Assembly: GCA_002457555.1 (NCBI GenBank)
Contig: NTJQ01000007.1
Coordinates: 1 to 64,000, forward strand
DNA length: 64,000 bases
Source: Marine Group II euryarchaeote MED-G37
GTDB taxonomy: Archaea; Thermoplasmatota; Poseidoniia; Poseidoniales; Thalassarchaeaceae
Reading direction: 5' to 3'
The translations under genes and the position numbers were made by a program. The notes beneath the pieces are model-generated. The model was not told where the DNA came from and ran no database searches. It saw nothing but the letters and a program-made list of their open reading frames with translations. The first letter of the stretch is position 1; each line of letters starts with the position of its first letter. Shown piece after piece: positions 21,201 through 30,624 of this stretch.

Positions 21201-22178
21201 TCATGGCCACCTGATATGAGTTTTCGAGTGGGCGCATTTTAGGGTGCAATTCTGTCCTGATATTATTGCATGAACCTCTCCGTTGCAAACAGGGCAGAGT
21301 ACCTGTTCTGCAAGCTCCTCCAACCATGCTCTTCGAGTCTCAAGTTCATCACCTTCTTCCCTAAGTCTCTTGAGTATTCTAGCGGCCTCTTCTTTCAAAC
21401 CATCACCTGCTTCTGACCAAGGGTCCGAATCAAGACTCCCCATCTTCGCAGTTGCTGCATCTCTTGCCGCCTTTGAGGCCGTAGAACCAGCGATAGCAAT
21501 ATCACTTGAATCATCTAATTCAGACGGTGCGCCTCTAGCGATGGGCCTTGCTAAAATCCAAGCAAGCATGAAGCCTCCAAGATGGGCCATATGCGCTACA
21601 TTTGTTACTGATTGTTCTGCTTCTATTTGGTACATGTTCCAGATTTCAATACCTAGTCTGAATGCTACAATTCCCCAAACCGGCCAGGCTCGAATGAAAA
21701 AGAGTAGAGGAAATTCAATTCGATCATTCGGCCAGCAAGCCATGTAAGCCCCAAGAATGCCGAAGGCCGCACCACTCGCACCAATGGCGGGGCTTATCGA
21801 ATCAGGATGGGTTAGCACCCATGCGATATTGCCTCCTAATAGACCAAGGAAGTAAACCAATATCCAGCGTAATTTACCCATTCGTTGTTCAAGGGGTACG
21901 CCAGCAAGAGCGATTACCAATATATTACCCAGAACGTGTATCCAATTCGCATGAAGCCAAGCACAGGTAATAAATCGATGAATCTGATCGGGATGGTCTG
22001 CAATTTTTGGAATTATTGAAAGAAAGGCAATTGGTGTAAAATCGAGGAACCCCATATCGATAATCATCTGAAAGAAAGTTACCAATAATAACGATAAAAC
22101 TGTGGCTAGGGCTATGCTTGTATCTTGTTTCCAAGCTACGATATATGGTGTTGTTGCAATTACTAGAAACAACCCCAA
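21201..22178 (-). CDS. Rhomboid-family intramembrane serine protease with C-terminal Cys-containing domain
   Basis: WLHANWIHVLGNILVIALAGVPLEQRMG, GASGAAFGILGAYM, VAHMAHLGGFMLA; C-terminal VLCPVCNGEVHAIISGQNCTLKCAHSK. Confidence 0.9.
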   Translation of the reverse strand: MGLFLVIATTPYIVAWKQDTSIALATVLSLLLVTFFQMIIDMGFLDFTPIAFLSIIPKIADHPDQIHRFITCAWLHANWIHVLGNILVIALAGVPLEQRMGKLRWILVYFLGLLGGNIAWVLTHPDSISPAIGASGAAFGILGAYMACWPNDRIEFPLLFFIRAWPVWGIVAFRLGIEIWNMYQIEAEQSVTNVAHMAHLGGFMLAWILARPIARGAPSELDDSSDIAIAGSTASKAARDAATAKMGSLDSDPWSEAGDGLKEEAARILKRLREEGDELETRRAWLEELAEQVLCPVCNGEVHAIISGQNCTLKCAHSKTHIRWP

Positions 22179-22326
22179 CGCTGCCCAATCAGACCCTGTA
22201 AGGTCGGCCCAAACAAACTCATAATCTGCGGTTGCCAGCTCTCTCCCTCGGGCCTCGACAGAGCATCTATGTGCATAGGGACTTCGATGGAACCACTCAA
22301 ACGCAGGCTGCTAGTGGGGGATTATA

Positions 22327-23730
22327 GTGAGCGCGCGAACTTTGCTCTCAGCCCGAGGGTTAGTTGTTGATCGAGGTGCCCGAAAGGTGCTCCGAGATGT
22401 TGACTTTTCACTCTCCGAGGGGGAGGTCGTTGGTTTGTTGGGAGTAAACGGTTCAGGGAAGTCCACTTTGTTAGAATCACTTGCAGGATTGCATCCAATG
22501 ACTGGCGGCAGTGTTCTAAGAAACGACAGGGGATTCGAAACTACGGTTAGAGACTCGGAAGGTCAGCGTGGAGATGTCTCTGGTTTTGGCCTTTGTTTGC
22601 AAACTCAGGGGATGTCTGGTGACGAAACAGTTTTCGAGAGAATTCGTGGTGCTTGTAGAGTCGCTGGACGAGCAGATGACTCAGAAGCACTGAATGAAAT
22701 AATCTCAGAATGGGGCCTTGGACACCGAGCGGATGATAGAATCTGCAAACTATCTGGTGGTCTACGCAGAAGAGTTGCAGTTCTTTCCGCCCTTGTTCCA
22801 GTTGCTTTGAATTCTGAGCAATCGGTCGTGCTTCTTGATGAGCCATCAGAGGGACTCGACCAATCATCTAAAGGGCTATTGTTAGGATGGTTAAGAGCAC
22901 TAAAAATGAGAGGTCATGGGATTCTAGTTTCGACTCATGACCCTGAAGTCATTACCGCTTGCGACAGAACTGTCACCATCAGCGAAACCTCTGAATTGAA
23001 AAGTAAGATACAGGAATCAAACCTAGAACCTGCGAATCTTCCAAATCCCTCCGCGGCAGAATCTCATAGGGAATTAGTTGCTTGGACTTGGAGACTTGAA
23101 AGACGTAACCCAATCGATACAATTGGCCGCGGAGTTCCTGCCTTGGTCGCCTTATTGCTAGCATTTACACTATCTACAGATATCGTTAGGAGCACTGAAA
23201 ATTATGATTTGTTAGCCGCTCTAATTCTAACCCCTGCCTTCATCACAGCTATTGTTACTCCAGCCATTATCAAACGACTCGCAGAAGAGAGAGCGGGAGA
23301 TTGGTGGAGGGCAATGACCGGTGCCAGCTCAAGAGGCTGGTTTTCCATAATGGGAGTCTCATTGATTCTACCACTGCCCATAATTTATCTCTCATGGTTT
23401 GTTATTGCCGACGATTCAGGTTCAGCAATGAATTCCGATGTTATGTTATGGCTGTGGTTATTCGCGTTTGTTATCATTGATCTAAGTGTGGCTGCTTCGG
23501 CTTTGCATCTGATGGTGTCCGGCCTTACTAGAGCCGGTGCTGTAGCGGGAATTTTATTGCAACTAGTCCTAATCTGGCCGTTTCTGCAAATGACTAGCGC
23601 TCTGACTTCGATAATGAGCAATGGAATGAGTTTTGAATTATCGCTAGGTGAACCTATTGCAGACATCGCTATAGCGTGGCTGACCGTGGTTTTATTGTGG
23701 GCAATGGCAGTCATTATCCCCGAAGATTGA
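22327..23730 (+). CDS. Heme exporter ATPase-permease fusion (CcmA-CcmB-like)
   Basis: Walker A GVNGSGKSTLL, LSGGLRRRVAVLSALV, LLDEPSEGLD; six or so C-terminal TMs (IDTIGRGVPALVALLLAFTLSTDIV...). Confidence 0.75.
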   Translation: MSARTLLSARGLVVDRGARKVLRDVDFSLSEGEVVGLLGVNGSGKSTLLESLAGLHPMTGGSVLRNDRGFETTVRDSEGQRGDVSGFGLCLQTQGMSGDETVFERIRGACRVAGRADDSEALNEIISEWGLGHRADDRICKLSGGLRRRVAVLSALVPVALNSEQSVVLLDEPSEGLDQSSKGLLLGWLRALKMRGHGILVSTHDPEVITACDRTVTISETSELKSKIQESNLEPANLPNPSAAESHRELVAWTWRLERRNPIDTIGRGVPALVALLLAFTLSTDIVRSTENYDLLAALILTPAFITAIVTPAIIKRLAEERAGDWWRAMTGASSRGWFSIMGVSLILPLPIIYLSWFVIADDSGSAMNSDVMLWLWLFAFVIIDLSVAASALHLMVSGLTRAGAVAGILLQLVLIWPFLQMTSALTSIMSNGMSFELSLGEPIADIAIAWLTVVLLWAMAVIIPED

Positions 23731-23741
23731 ATGGTGAGAAA

Positions 23742-24467
23742 ATGAATTTTCGTGATTCCGGTTATGCTTTGACTTATGTTGGACTTGCAGGTGTTGTATT
23801 TGTCGCAATTCTCAGTTTGGAGTTTGCTCCCGGCTTGAAACCATGTACTGGAGGGGGTTGTTGGGGGGCTCCGGAAGCCTACAGAATTCTCTATCTTCAC
23901 GTCCCATTTGCTTGGTGCTCGTTCTTATCTTTCTCTATCCTATTTTATGGCTCATTGATGTGGTATCTCAAGCGCAGTGAAGATGCTTGGGTTTACTTTC
24001 AGAGTGGTTCCGATCTTGGTGTAATTTTTGGATTAGGAGTAATTACTTCCGGCCCAATTTGGGCATCTGCAGAATGGGGCCGGCCTTGGGATTGGGGTGA
24101 TATGAGACTCAATTCCTTCGCCTTACTTACCGCAGTAGCCCTGTTTCTAGTATATTCTCGTCAATCTCAACCCGACACACAACAAAATCGAGACACTCTA
24201 TCTGCGGTCGGCTTATTCGGATTCGCCTTAGTTCCGATTACTGCCGGTGCAACCACTTGGTGGGAAACTACTCACCCTGAAGTTTTGATTATAGAGTCAA
24301 GCGAAACAGTAGGGATGAGCCCTGATGTCCGATTATTCCTGTTGATCAGTTTTGGAGTAATGTGCATTTTGTTCATTGGTTTACTAATACTTTCTAACAA
24401 ACGATATCGCCTTGCTGCGAAGGTTTCTGGTAGGAAGAATGAGATAGATCAGGAGGCGATATCTTGA
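23742..24467 (+). CDS. ccmC: Cytochrome c biogenesis / heme exporter CcmC-like protein
   Basis: APEAYRILYLHVPFAWCSFLSF and GPIWASAEWGRPWDWGDMRLNSFALLTAVALFLVY; start trimmed to 23742. Confidence 0.8.
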   Translation: MNFRDSGYALTYVGLAGVVFVAILSLEFAPGLKPCTGGGCWGAPEAYRILYLHVPFAWCSFLSFSILFYGSLMWYLKRSEDAWVYFQSGSDLGVIFGLGVITSGPIWASAEWGRPWDWGDMRLNSFALLTAVALFLVYSRQSQPDTQQNRDTLSAVGLFGFALVPITAGATTWWETTHPEVLIIESSETVGMSPDVRLFLLISFGVMCILFIGLLILSNKRYRLAAKVSGRKNEIDQEAIS

Positions 24468-24616
24468 GCGGTATTATGGAATCCTACATAGCCTACGCAA
24501 TCATGCTTGGTTTGGTAATCTGGTTTAGTCGAGATGTGTTAACATCAATTTCATCTTTAGAGACGGAATTAGAATCTCTTTCTGACGAACAACCAAATGC
24601 TACTGAGCAAGAATAA
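24464..24616 (+). CDS. CcmD-like 50-aa single-TM protein
   Basis: MSGIMESYIAYAIMLGLVIWFSRDVLTSISSLETELESLSDEQPNATEQE*, TTG start overlapping ccmC end; shorter than track cutoff. Confidence 0.55.
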   Translation: MSGIMESYIAYAIMLGLVIWFSRDVLTSISSLETELESLSDEQPNATEQE

Positions 24617-24633
24617 TTTCATCTTCATGTAAT

Positions 24634-24655
24634 TTCGGCCCCGAAGGGGGCCGAA
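24634..24655. terminator. GC-rich hairpin after ccm cluster, candidate terminator or 5' structure
   Basis: TTCGGCCCC GAAG GGGGCCGAA, 18 bp after the CcmD-like stop. Confidence 0.45.
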
Positions 24656-24720
24656 TTAGACTTCGACCGGCTCACCAACCCTTCAAACGGGGTGGGCTTG
24701 CCGCTTGGCGGGGGAGCAGT

Positions 24721-25773
24721 ATGGATGGTGCAGCGTTTTGTATCGCCTGCGGCTCACCTCCTCCGCTTACATCAGAGCGTCTTTGTGAGAATTGTTTGAG
24801 GGCTAGAACAGTATTTTCTGAAGTACCCGAGCGCATCCAGCAATACCGCTGTGCAAAGTGCGGAATGCATGAGGTTGAGAAGCGCTGGGTTAACATTGAA
24901 GATGATGAATTGGGGGAGTTGAGGCTTAGAGAAAATCTCGGAGTTACAGATGGAGCAAGTGATGTTGCAGTAGATATGTCCTATCAACCAATTGATGAGA
25001 GAACTGCTCGTCTTCATGTCAATGTCGAAGGGCAATTGGAAGGTCACAAATTCTCTGACCAGTATGAAGTATTATTGCAGACTAGTAATGCTGTTTGCCC
25101 TACCTGCACTCGAAAAGCAGGAGCATATTTTGAGGCGACTATGCAACTTAGGAGTGCAGGACGTAGATTGTCTGACGAGGAACTCAAGAGTCTTAGAGGC
25201 ACTTTAGATGAATTACTCAATGAATTAGAATCAGATCCGATGTTTTTCATCACAAAAGAAGGTCCTGTAACAGGCGGTTGGGATTTACAATTCGGTTCAA
25301 AGGCATTAGCAAGAACTTGGGCCAGAAAACTTGTTCGAAGATTTGGTGGAACAACAAAAGAAACATCGACACTGGTCGGCATGAGAGAAGGGTCAGAAGT
25401 CACTAGGCTAACCTTGTCTTATCGTAAACCAGCTTATGGGCTTGGTGATGTTATTCGGCTGAAGAAAGAAAACTGGCTTGTATCGGCTTGGCAGAAGGAT
25501 GGTCCAACTCTTAGAAAGTTAGATCGAAATGAGCGGGCAGGAGCGACTTGGAGAGATATGGAAAAGGCTACTGTTGTGAGTAGTTTTACGGACCAAATTG
25601 TGGTCGATGTATTGAATCGAGATACTTCCGGTGCAGAGGTAATGGATCCTACTGATTACCGTGTGGTTACCGTCGCTCTCCCCTACGATGATGATGGTTC
25701 GTTGACAAACTTACGCATCGCTTTCATAGACGACTTATGGATGGCACTGCCAGGACACACGGGAGAGGAGTGA
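24721..25773 (+). CDS. Archaeal NMD3-family 60S export/ribosome-associated protein homolog
   Basis: N-terminal CxxC pairs (CIACGS..CENC, CAKCGMHEVEKRW, CPTCTRKAGAYFEATMQLR), GPVTGGWDLQFGSKALARTWARKLVRRFGGTTKETSTLVG. Confidence 0.88.
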   Translation: MDGAAFCIACGSPPPLTSERLCENCLRARTVFSEVPERIQQYRCAKCGMHEVEKRWVNIEDDELGELRLRENLGVTDGASDVAVDMSYQPIDERTARLHVNVEGQLEGHKFSDQYEVLLQTSNAVCPTCTRKAGAYFEATMQLRSAGRRLSDEELKSLRGTLDELLNELESDPMFFITKEGPVTGGWDLQFGSKALARTWARKLVRRFGGTTKETSTLVGMREGSEVTRLTLSYRKPAYGLGDVIRLKKENWLVSAWQKDGPTLRKLDRNERAGATWRDMEKATVVSSFTDQIVVDVLNRDTSGAEVMDPTDYRVVTVALPYDDDGSLTNLRIAFIDDLWMALPGHTGEE

Positions 25774-25775
25774 AA

Positions 25776-26813
25776 ATGTCTGAGCTAGATTTTCAATCAC
25801 TCCTCGATAAACATGACAAATCAGACATGGCAGGATTTACCCGAAATTTTGTTGATGACCTAGAGGCTGCCATGTCTGCAAAAATAGAAATCGAAGCAGA
25901 TATGGATTGGAGTGGAGTTGTCTGTTTAGGGATGGGTGGCTCTGGTGCCGGAGGTATGTTCCTATCATCCTTAGCCGATGATTCAGGAGGCCTACCATTT
26001 GTGGTTTGGAATAACTACGGCTTACCCTCATGGTGGGGGCCAGATTGGTTAGTCTTAGCGACATCCTATTCGGGCAATACCGAGGAAACCCTAGATGGCG
26101 TACGCCAAGCACTGGAAGAAGGTGGTGTTGTGATCGGTATCTGTTCGGGTGGAGGCTTGGATAATTTGCTCTCACAAAGCCAAGAAGCACTATGTATTTC
26201 AGTTCCTTCTGGACAAATGCCTCGCTCTGCATTTGGGCATTTATTGGGAAGTCAATTATCCATTTGCTGGGCGCTAGGGATTCTTCCACGACCATCAGAG
26301 GAAGAAATCACCAAGATGTTGGGTCGATTACGCTCTAGCTCTAAGTCGGCAGATATAGTCGGAGGTGACGGTAGAGTAGCCGCAATGGCCAATGGAATGT
26401 CTGAGCGAGATATCGCGATTGTTTCTGCTAGTGAAATGACATCGGTTGGTGTAAGATTTACCAACCAATTAAACGAGAACTCTGAGAGATTTTCCCGCCC
26501 TGTTGAATTACCAGAAATGAATCACAATGAGATTGTTGCTTGGGAAAGAAACTCATCGTCTCAAGCATTGCTATACCTTGCAAGTCCACATACTCATCCT
26601 CGCGTGCGCGCGCGCATGACTTGGATGATGGAAAATCTTCAAGCAGGTGATTCTTGGTTACTTGATTGCGAAGGAGATAGCCTCCTCGAGAGTCTTCTAA
26701 TCGCTGCACACATAACCGATTGGGTAAGTATTGCTTTGGCCGTGATTAATGGTATTGACCCATCCGAAATGACTGCGATTGATGGTCTCAAAACATATCT
26801 TTCTACATTTTAG
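25776..26813 (+). CDS. Bifunctional phosphoglucose/phosphomannose isomerase (SIS)
   Basis: CLGMGGSGAGG, LVLATSYSGNTEETL, NQLNENSERFSRPVELPEMNHNEIVAWE. Confidence 0.9.
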   Translation: MSELDFQSLLDKHDKSDMAGFTRNFVDDLEAAMSAKIEIEADMDWSGVVCLGMGGSGAGGMFLSSLADDSGGLPFVVWNNYGLPSWWGPDWLVLATSYSGNTEETLDGVRQALEEGGVVIGICSGGGLDNLLSQSQEALCISVPSGQMPRSAFGHLLGSQLSICWALGILPRPSEEEITKMLGRLRSSSKSADIVGGDGRVAAMANGMSERDIAIVSASEMTSVGVRFTNQLNENSERFSRPVELPEMNHNEIVAWERNSSSQALLYLASPHTHPRVRARMTWMMENLQAGDSWLLDCEGDSLLESLLIAAHITDWVSIALAVINGIDPSEMTAIDGLKTYLSTF

Positions 26814-27391
26814 TAGAGGGCGCCTAGGACCAATCTAGGGTCCGGAAAGATTTGCAGAGCCTCTTCTCGGTCACTAGGAGCTACAACTCCTGGCATATCG
26901 TGAGTTTTCGGCTCTTCAAATGACAATTGGAAATGTAAGTGAGGCTCCCACCCACCATTTTCATGATGGGCTCCCATCCAACATATTACATCACCAGCAT
27001 TTACTTTCTGACCGACGGACTTACCTTCTATTGAAGCAGAATCAAGATGGCCGTAAAGAGCCCAAATTGATATCCCATCTAGGATGTGTTTGGTAATCAC
27101 AACGTGGCCGTAGTCTCCATCGGCTGCATTGTATCCGAAATGAGAAATTTCGCCGTCGGCGAATGCCATGCAGGCTGTCCCTACAGGTGCGCCAATATCT
27201 ATTCCAATATGCAGAAAACGCTCTCCTGAGAAAAGTTCAGTTGAATATAATCCGGGCCGCAATTCATCGTACTTTCCGACACTATACTCGGTTTTTGGAG
27301 TGTTCCAAATACCTCCAGATAAGTCAACGACTGTGTAATCTTCAGGCATATCGACAACTGGATGGAATTCGTGGGAATCCCAATCAATCAT
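26810..27391 (-). CDS. M23-family metallopeptidase domain protein
   Basis: HIGIDIGAPVGTACMAFADGEI, YGHVVITKH, WALYGHLD, EPHLHFQL. Confidence 0.85.
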   Translation of the reverse strand: MIDWDSHEFHPVVDMPEDYTVVDLSGGIWNTPKTEYSVGKYDELRPGLYSTELFSGERFLHIGIDIGAPVGTACMAFADGEISHFGYNAADGDYGHVVITKHILDGISIWALYGHLDSASIEGKSVGQKVNAGDVICWMGAHHENGGWEPHLHFQLSFEEPKTHDMPGVVAPSDREEALQIFPDPRLVLGALY

Positions 27392-27416
27392 GACCTTGCG
27401 AAAAGGGTGGAGACCA

Positions 27417-28688
27417 TCACTCCTCCTCTTCTAATCTGTCAGGTCTCGTGCTAACTTCAGTGGCTTCTGGCAATCCGCTTTGTAATGTCTCCGAGACCTT
27501 CAATTCGTCCAGTCTACGCCCTTGGGGTAATACGCGACTTTCGTAAGACCTCATAGCATCATTGTATGACTTACCAGCCTTATCTAGATGGCTGCCTACT
27601 TTCAGCATATGTTCGATCAGTGTGTTAGTTCGCTTATACATCTCTCTCGATACATCGTAAATTTCTCTTGCACCCTCCGCTAATGCATGTTGCTGCCAGT
27701 ATAGAGCGACGGTTCTCAATAGCCCCAACATAGTTACAGGTGTGGCTATTAACACTGATTTGGTCATTGCATAATCTAGTAATTCCGGGTCGGTTGTGAA
27801 AGCCGCTGCTGCCATCGCTTCACTAGGTATGAACATTACAACATGGTCAAAGTCACCTTCTATAGACTCTTGATACGCCTTTGCACCAAGTTCCTTGATT
27901 CGATTCTTCATGGCTTTTGCATGTTCTTTCAGATGTGCATCCTGTTCGGCCCCTGGATCTAACTCCACTGCTTTTAGGAAATGAGATCCAGTCGCTTTTG
28001 AATCGATTGGAATTACCCCTTCTTGAGGTAGCCGCACAATATAGTCTGGTCGACCACCACCCTCTACGGTTTCTTGTTCGAAGAAATCAACTTGTTCCGA
28101 CATTCCAGCCATTTCGAAAAGCCTTCTTAGTTTCATTTCCCCCCAATTTCCTCTAGCTTGCCCAGAGGTTGTTAAAGCGGTCGAAAGAGCAGTGGTTCTG
28201 TCTCCTAGAGAGTCTGCCTTCTGCCCCAAATCTTTCAATTGGCGCTTAATCGCTTCGTATGCACCAACTCTGTCCTTTTCCATTTCTGAATTTGCTTTAG
28301 ATAATTTCGTCATTTCTTCGCGCAGAGGTTTGATTAGATTCTCAACCTCCATTTTCCTCGCGTCAAGAGACTTTTCAGCTTCTTTTTGATCTGAGTTAAA
28401 TTTCTGTTCTGCTAATTGTAAAAAAGCCTCTGAATTTCGTTGATTTACTTTAGTTGCTATATTTTCGAACCTCGACTCAAGTAATTCATTGACTCTTTTC
28501 CTTTCTTCATTCAGAAGATCTCGAGTTTTGTCATCTTCACCCTCTTTTGCCTCATTCAAAGCCTCAGCTCGACTAAGTTCCGATTTAGCTTGACTCAACT
28601 CATGGTTTGTTTTTTGTTTGGCTAGTAACCAACCGATGACTCCTCCGGCAAGCAGGGCGCCGACGATATACACAATTTCACTTAACAT
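27417..28688 (-). CDS. rmuC: RmuC-family DNA recombination protein
   Basis: N-terminal TM, coiled coil, RGNWGEMKLRRLFEMAGM...RPDYIVRLPQEGVIPIDSKA...DHVVMFIPSEAM; start trimmed to MLSEIV. Confidence 0.92.
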   Translation of the reverse strand: MLSEIVYIVGALLAGGVIGWLLAKQKTNHELSQAKSELSRAEALNEAKEGEDDKTRDLLNEERKRVNELLESRFENIATKVNQRNSEAFLQLAEQKFNSDQKEAEKSLDARKMEVENLIKPLREEMTKLSKANSEMEKDRVGAYEAIKRQLKDLGQKADSLGDRTTALSTALTTSGQARGNWGEMKLRRLFEMAGMSEQVDFFEQETVEGGGRPDYIVRLPQEGVIPIDSKATGSHFLKAVELDPGAEQDAHLKEHAKAMKNRIKELGAKAYQESIEGDFDHVVMFIPSEAMAAAAFTTDPELLDYAMTKSVLIATPVTMLGLLRTVALYWQQHALAEGAREIYDVSREMYKRTNTLIEHMLKVGSHLDKAGKSYNDAMRSYESRVLPQGRRLDELKVSETLQSGLPEATEVSTRPDRLEEEE

Positions 28689-28801
28689 GACATGAGAAAG
28701 AAATCGAGGGTATTTAACCTTCTCAGAACTAAACCTCCTACAATTGTAACTAGAACTCCAAACAGTACTCTTTACGAGGGGTGTAATGATGAGTGCTAAC
28801 A

Positions 28802-29902
28802 ATGGACACCTATGGAAGAGTCAGATGCGCCATTCTCGGCGCTACTGGACTTGTTGCTCAACGCTTCTTCCAGCGCCTTCAATTTCACCCCTGGCTCGAA
28901 CCAGTAGCAATAATCGGCTCTCCGGAGACCGCTGGAAACCCACATGATGAATGCCTTTGGAGTTTAGATGAGGAAAGGCCTCCGCCTTCTGAATTGACGA
29001 TTGGAGGATTGGAGAATCTTCCATCATTAATTGAGGAATTCCACAGCTTAGGTGTTAGGATTATTTTCTCAGCACTTCCCGACGAACCGGCCGCAAGGGT
29101 AGAGCGAAATTTAGCGGCGGCAGGATTCCTTGTAGTTTCCCACGCTCAAGTACATCGTCTACAAACAGATGTTCCATTAATCGTTCCTGAAGTCAATATC
29201 CAAGATTTGAGTATTCTGAAGAAACAATCGAAAAGTTCTGAGGGCCGCCTAATTTCTTGTTCCAATTGCACGGTTTCACCGATTGCAATTACCCTTTATC
29301 CATTATTGCAAATCGCCGACGTTACTTCGGTAAAAATAGTCACTCAGCAAGCTCTTTCTGGCGGAGGTAGAAAACTTCTAGCTGAAGGCAGAGCAGGTCG
29401 CCAAATCAACAGCGAAATACCAGGGGAGGCCGAATCAATAATTACTGAATTAGCAAAGATATTGTCTTGTGAATTCGATATAGAAGCCTCCTGTGAAAGA
29501 GTTATGCGAGATCATGGTCATTATGCTCGAATAGAAGTTGAATTTGGAGAAACGGTTAGCGCTCACCAAGTCGTTCGTGCATGGCGAGAATCATATTCAC
29601 GAAGCCAAGAACTCAACCTTCCTTCAGCGACACAAAGGCCGATTATTTTCGTAGATGGAGAACTTGAGGATAATCACCGCTGGGTTGGTTTTGAACAGTA
29701 TAAACACCCAGGTCTCGATCTAAAAGCCGCGATGGCGGTTGCTGTTGGAGAGGTAGAAATAAACGGCTCAAGACTTAGATTTTCTACAATGGCTGACAAT
29801 ACAATTCGTGGTGCAGCAGGATATTCAGTTTTACTCGTTGAACAATTACTCGCCGACGGGCTCCTGCATGATAATAATACCATACTTGCCCAAGAGATTT
29901 GA
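28802..29902 (+). CDS. asd: Aspartate-semialdehyde dehydrogenase
   Basis: CAILGATGLVAQRFFQRLQFHPW, LISCSNCTVSPIAITLYPL, VTQQALSGGGR, MRDHGHYARIEVEF. Confidence 0.93.
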   Translation: MDTYGRVRCAILGATGLVAQRFFQRLQFHPWLEPVAIIGSPETAGNPHDECLWSLDEERPPPSELTIGGLENLPSLIEEFHSLGVRIIFSALPDEPAARVERNLAAAGFLVVSHAQVHRLQTDVPLIVPEVNIQDLSILKKQSKSSEGRLISCSNCTVSPIAITLYPLLQIADVTSVKIVTQQALSGGGRKLLAEGRAGRQINSEIPGEAESIITELAKILSCEFDIEASCERVMRDHGHYARIEVEFGETVSAHQVVRAWRESYSRSQELNLPSATQRPIIFVDGELEDNHRWVGFEQYKHPGLDLKAAMAVAVGEVEINGSRLRFSTMADNTIRGAAGYSVLLVEQLLADGLLHDNNTILAQEI

Positions 29903-29938
29903 CCGTACACGCCAATAGAGCGACTACCTTCCCGCGTC

Positions 29939-30553
29939 GTGCGTCAGCGACAACTTGCCATGCTCCTTTCCTCTTTACCTCCACATCCGTGTGGAGATAT
30001 CGAATTGGAACAATATTCTACTTCGGGTGATATTGCAGCCTCGTGGCTAGCACAAATTGCTGCATTCGGCGACCTGTCGACGGATTCATCGATTGCTGAT
30101 TTAGGCGCAGGAAACGGGATTTTAGGGATAGGTGCGGCACTGATGGGTGTGCCTCAGGTAGTTCTGGTAGAGGTGGATGAACAAGCCTGCTCTGTTGCAT
30201 TCCAATCAATTGAGCAGGCGGGAGTATCAGATTCTGTGGAAATATTCCGCAAAAGGGTGGATGATTCACTGGATTTGAGTGGTGCAGATTTGATAATTTC
30301 CAATCCACCTTGGGGGACTCAAAAGGCGAAATCGGACAGGCCTTTTCTTGATGCAATAATTCGCTCAAATGCTATTGGCCATTTGATGCATAGCGCTGAA
30401 GCAACACACATCGAGGCAATCTTCGAGTCGGCTGGATGGGAAGTCGAGAGATATTGGGAAACAGATTTCGTGTTACCCGCTGCCTATTCACACCACTACA
30501 GTCGCCAAGGAAAGACCAGAGCAGGATTCTGGCGTTTGTTACCCCCGGTATAA
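29939..30553 (+). CDS. METTL5-like rRNA/tRNA N6-adenine methyltransferase
   Basis: LEQYSTSGDIAASWL, IADLGAGNGILGIGAALMG, DLIISNPPWGTQ. Confidence 0.87.
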   Translation: MRQRQLAMLLSSLPPHPCGDIELEQYSTSGDIAASWLAQIAAFGDLSTDSSIADLGAGNGILGIGAALMGVPQVVLVEVDEQACSVAFQSIEQAGVSDSVEIFRKRVDDSLDLSGADLIISNPPWGTQKAKSDRPFLDAIIRSNAIGHLMHSAEATHIEAIFESAGWEVERYWETDFVLPAAYSHHYSRQGKTRAGFWRLLPPV

Positions 30554-30570
30554 TTTCAAGTTCACTTTTG

Positions 30571-30585
30571 CCGTGCTACGCACGG
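30571..30585. other. Short perfect hairpin upstream of csl4
   Basis: CCGTGC TAC GCACGG in intergenic DNA. Confidence 0.35.
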
Positions 30586-30624
30586 GCGGACCGTTCATAG
30601 GGGGCTGGCCGGTCGCCCGCCTCG

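Noticed and set aside
26601-26618. CGCGTGCGCGCGCGCATG alternating purine/pyrimidine tract (Z-DNA potential)
   Set aside because: Within the isomerase coding frame (PRVRARMT); explained by Arg codon usage, no supporting context
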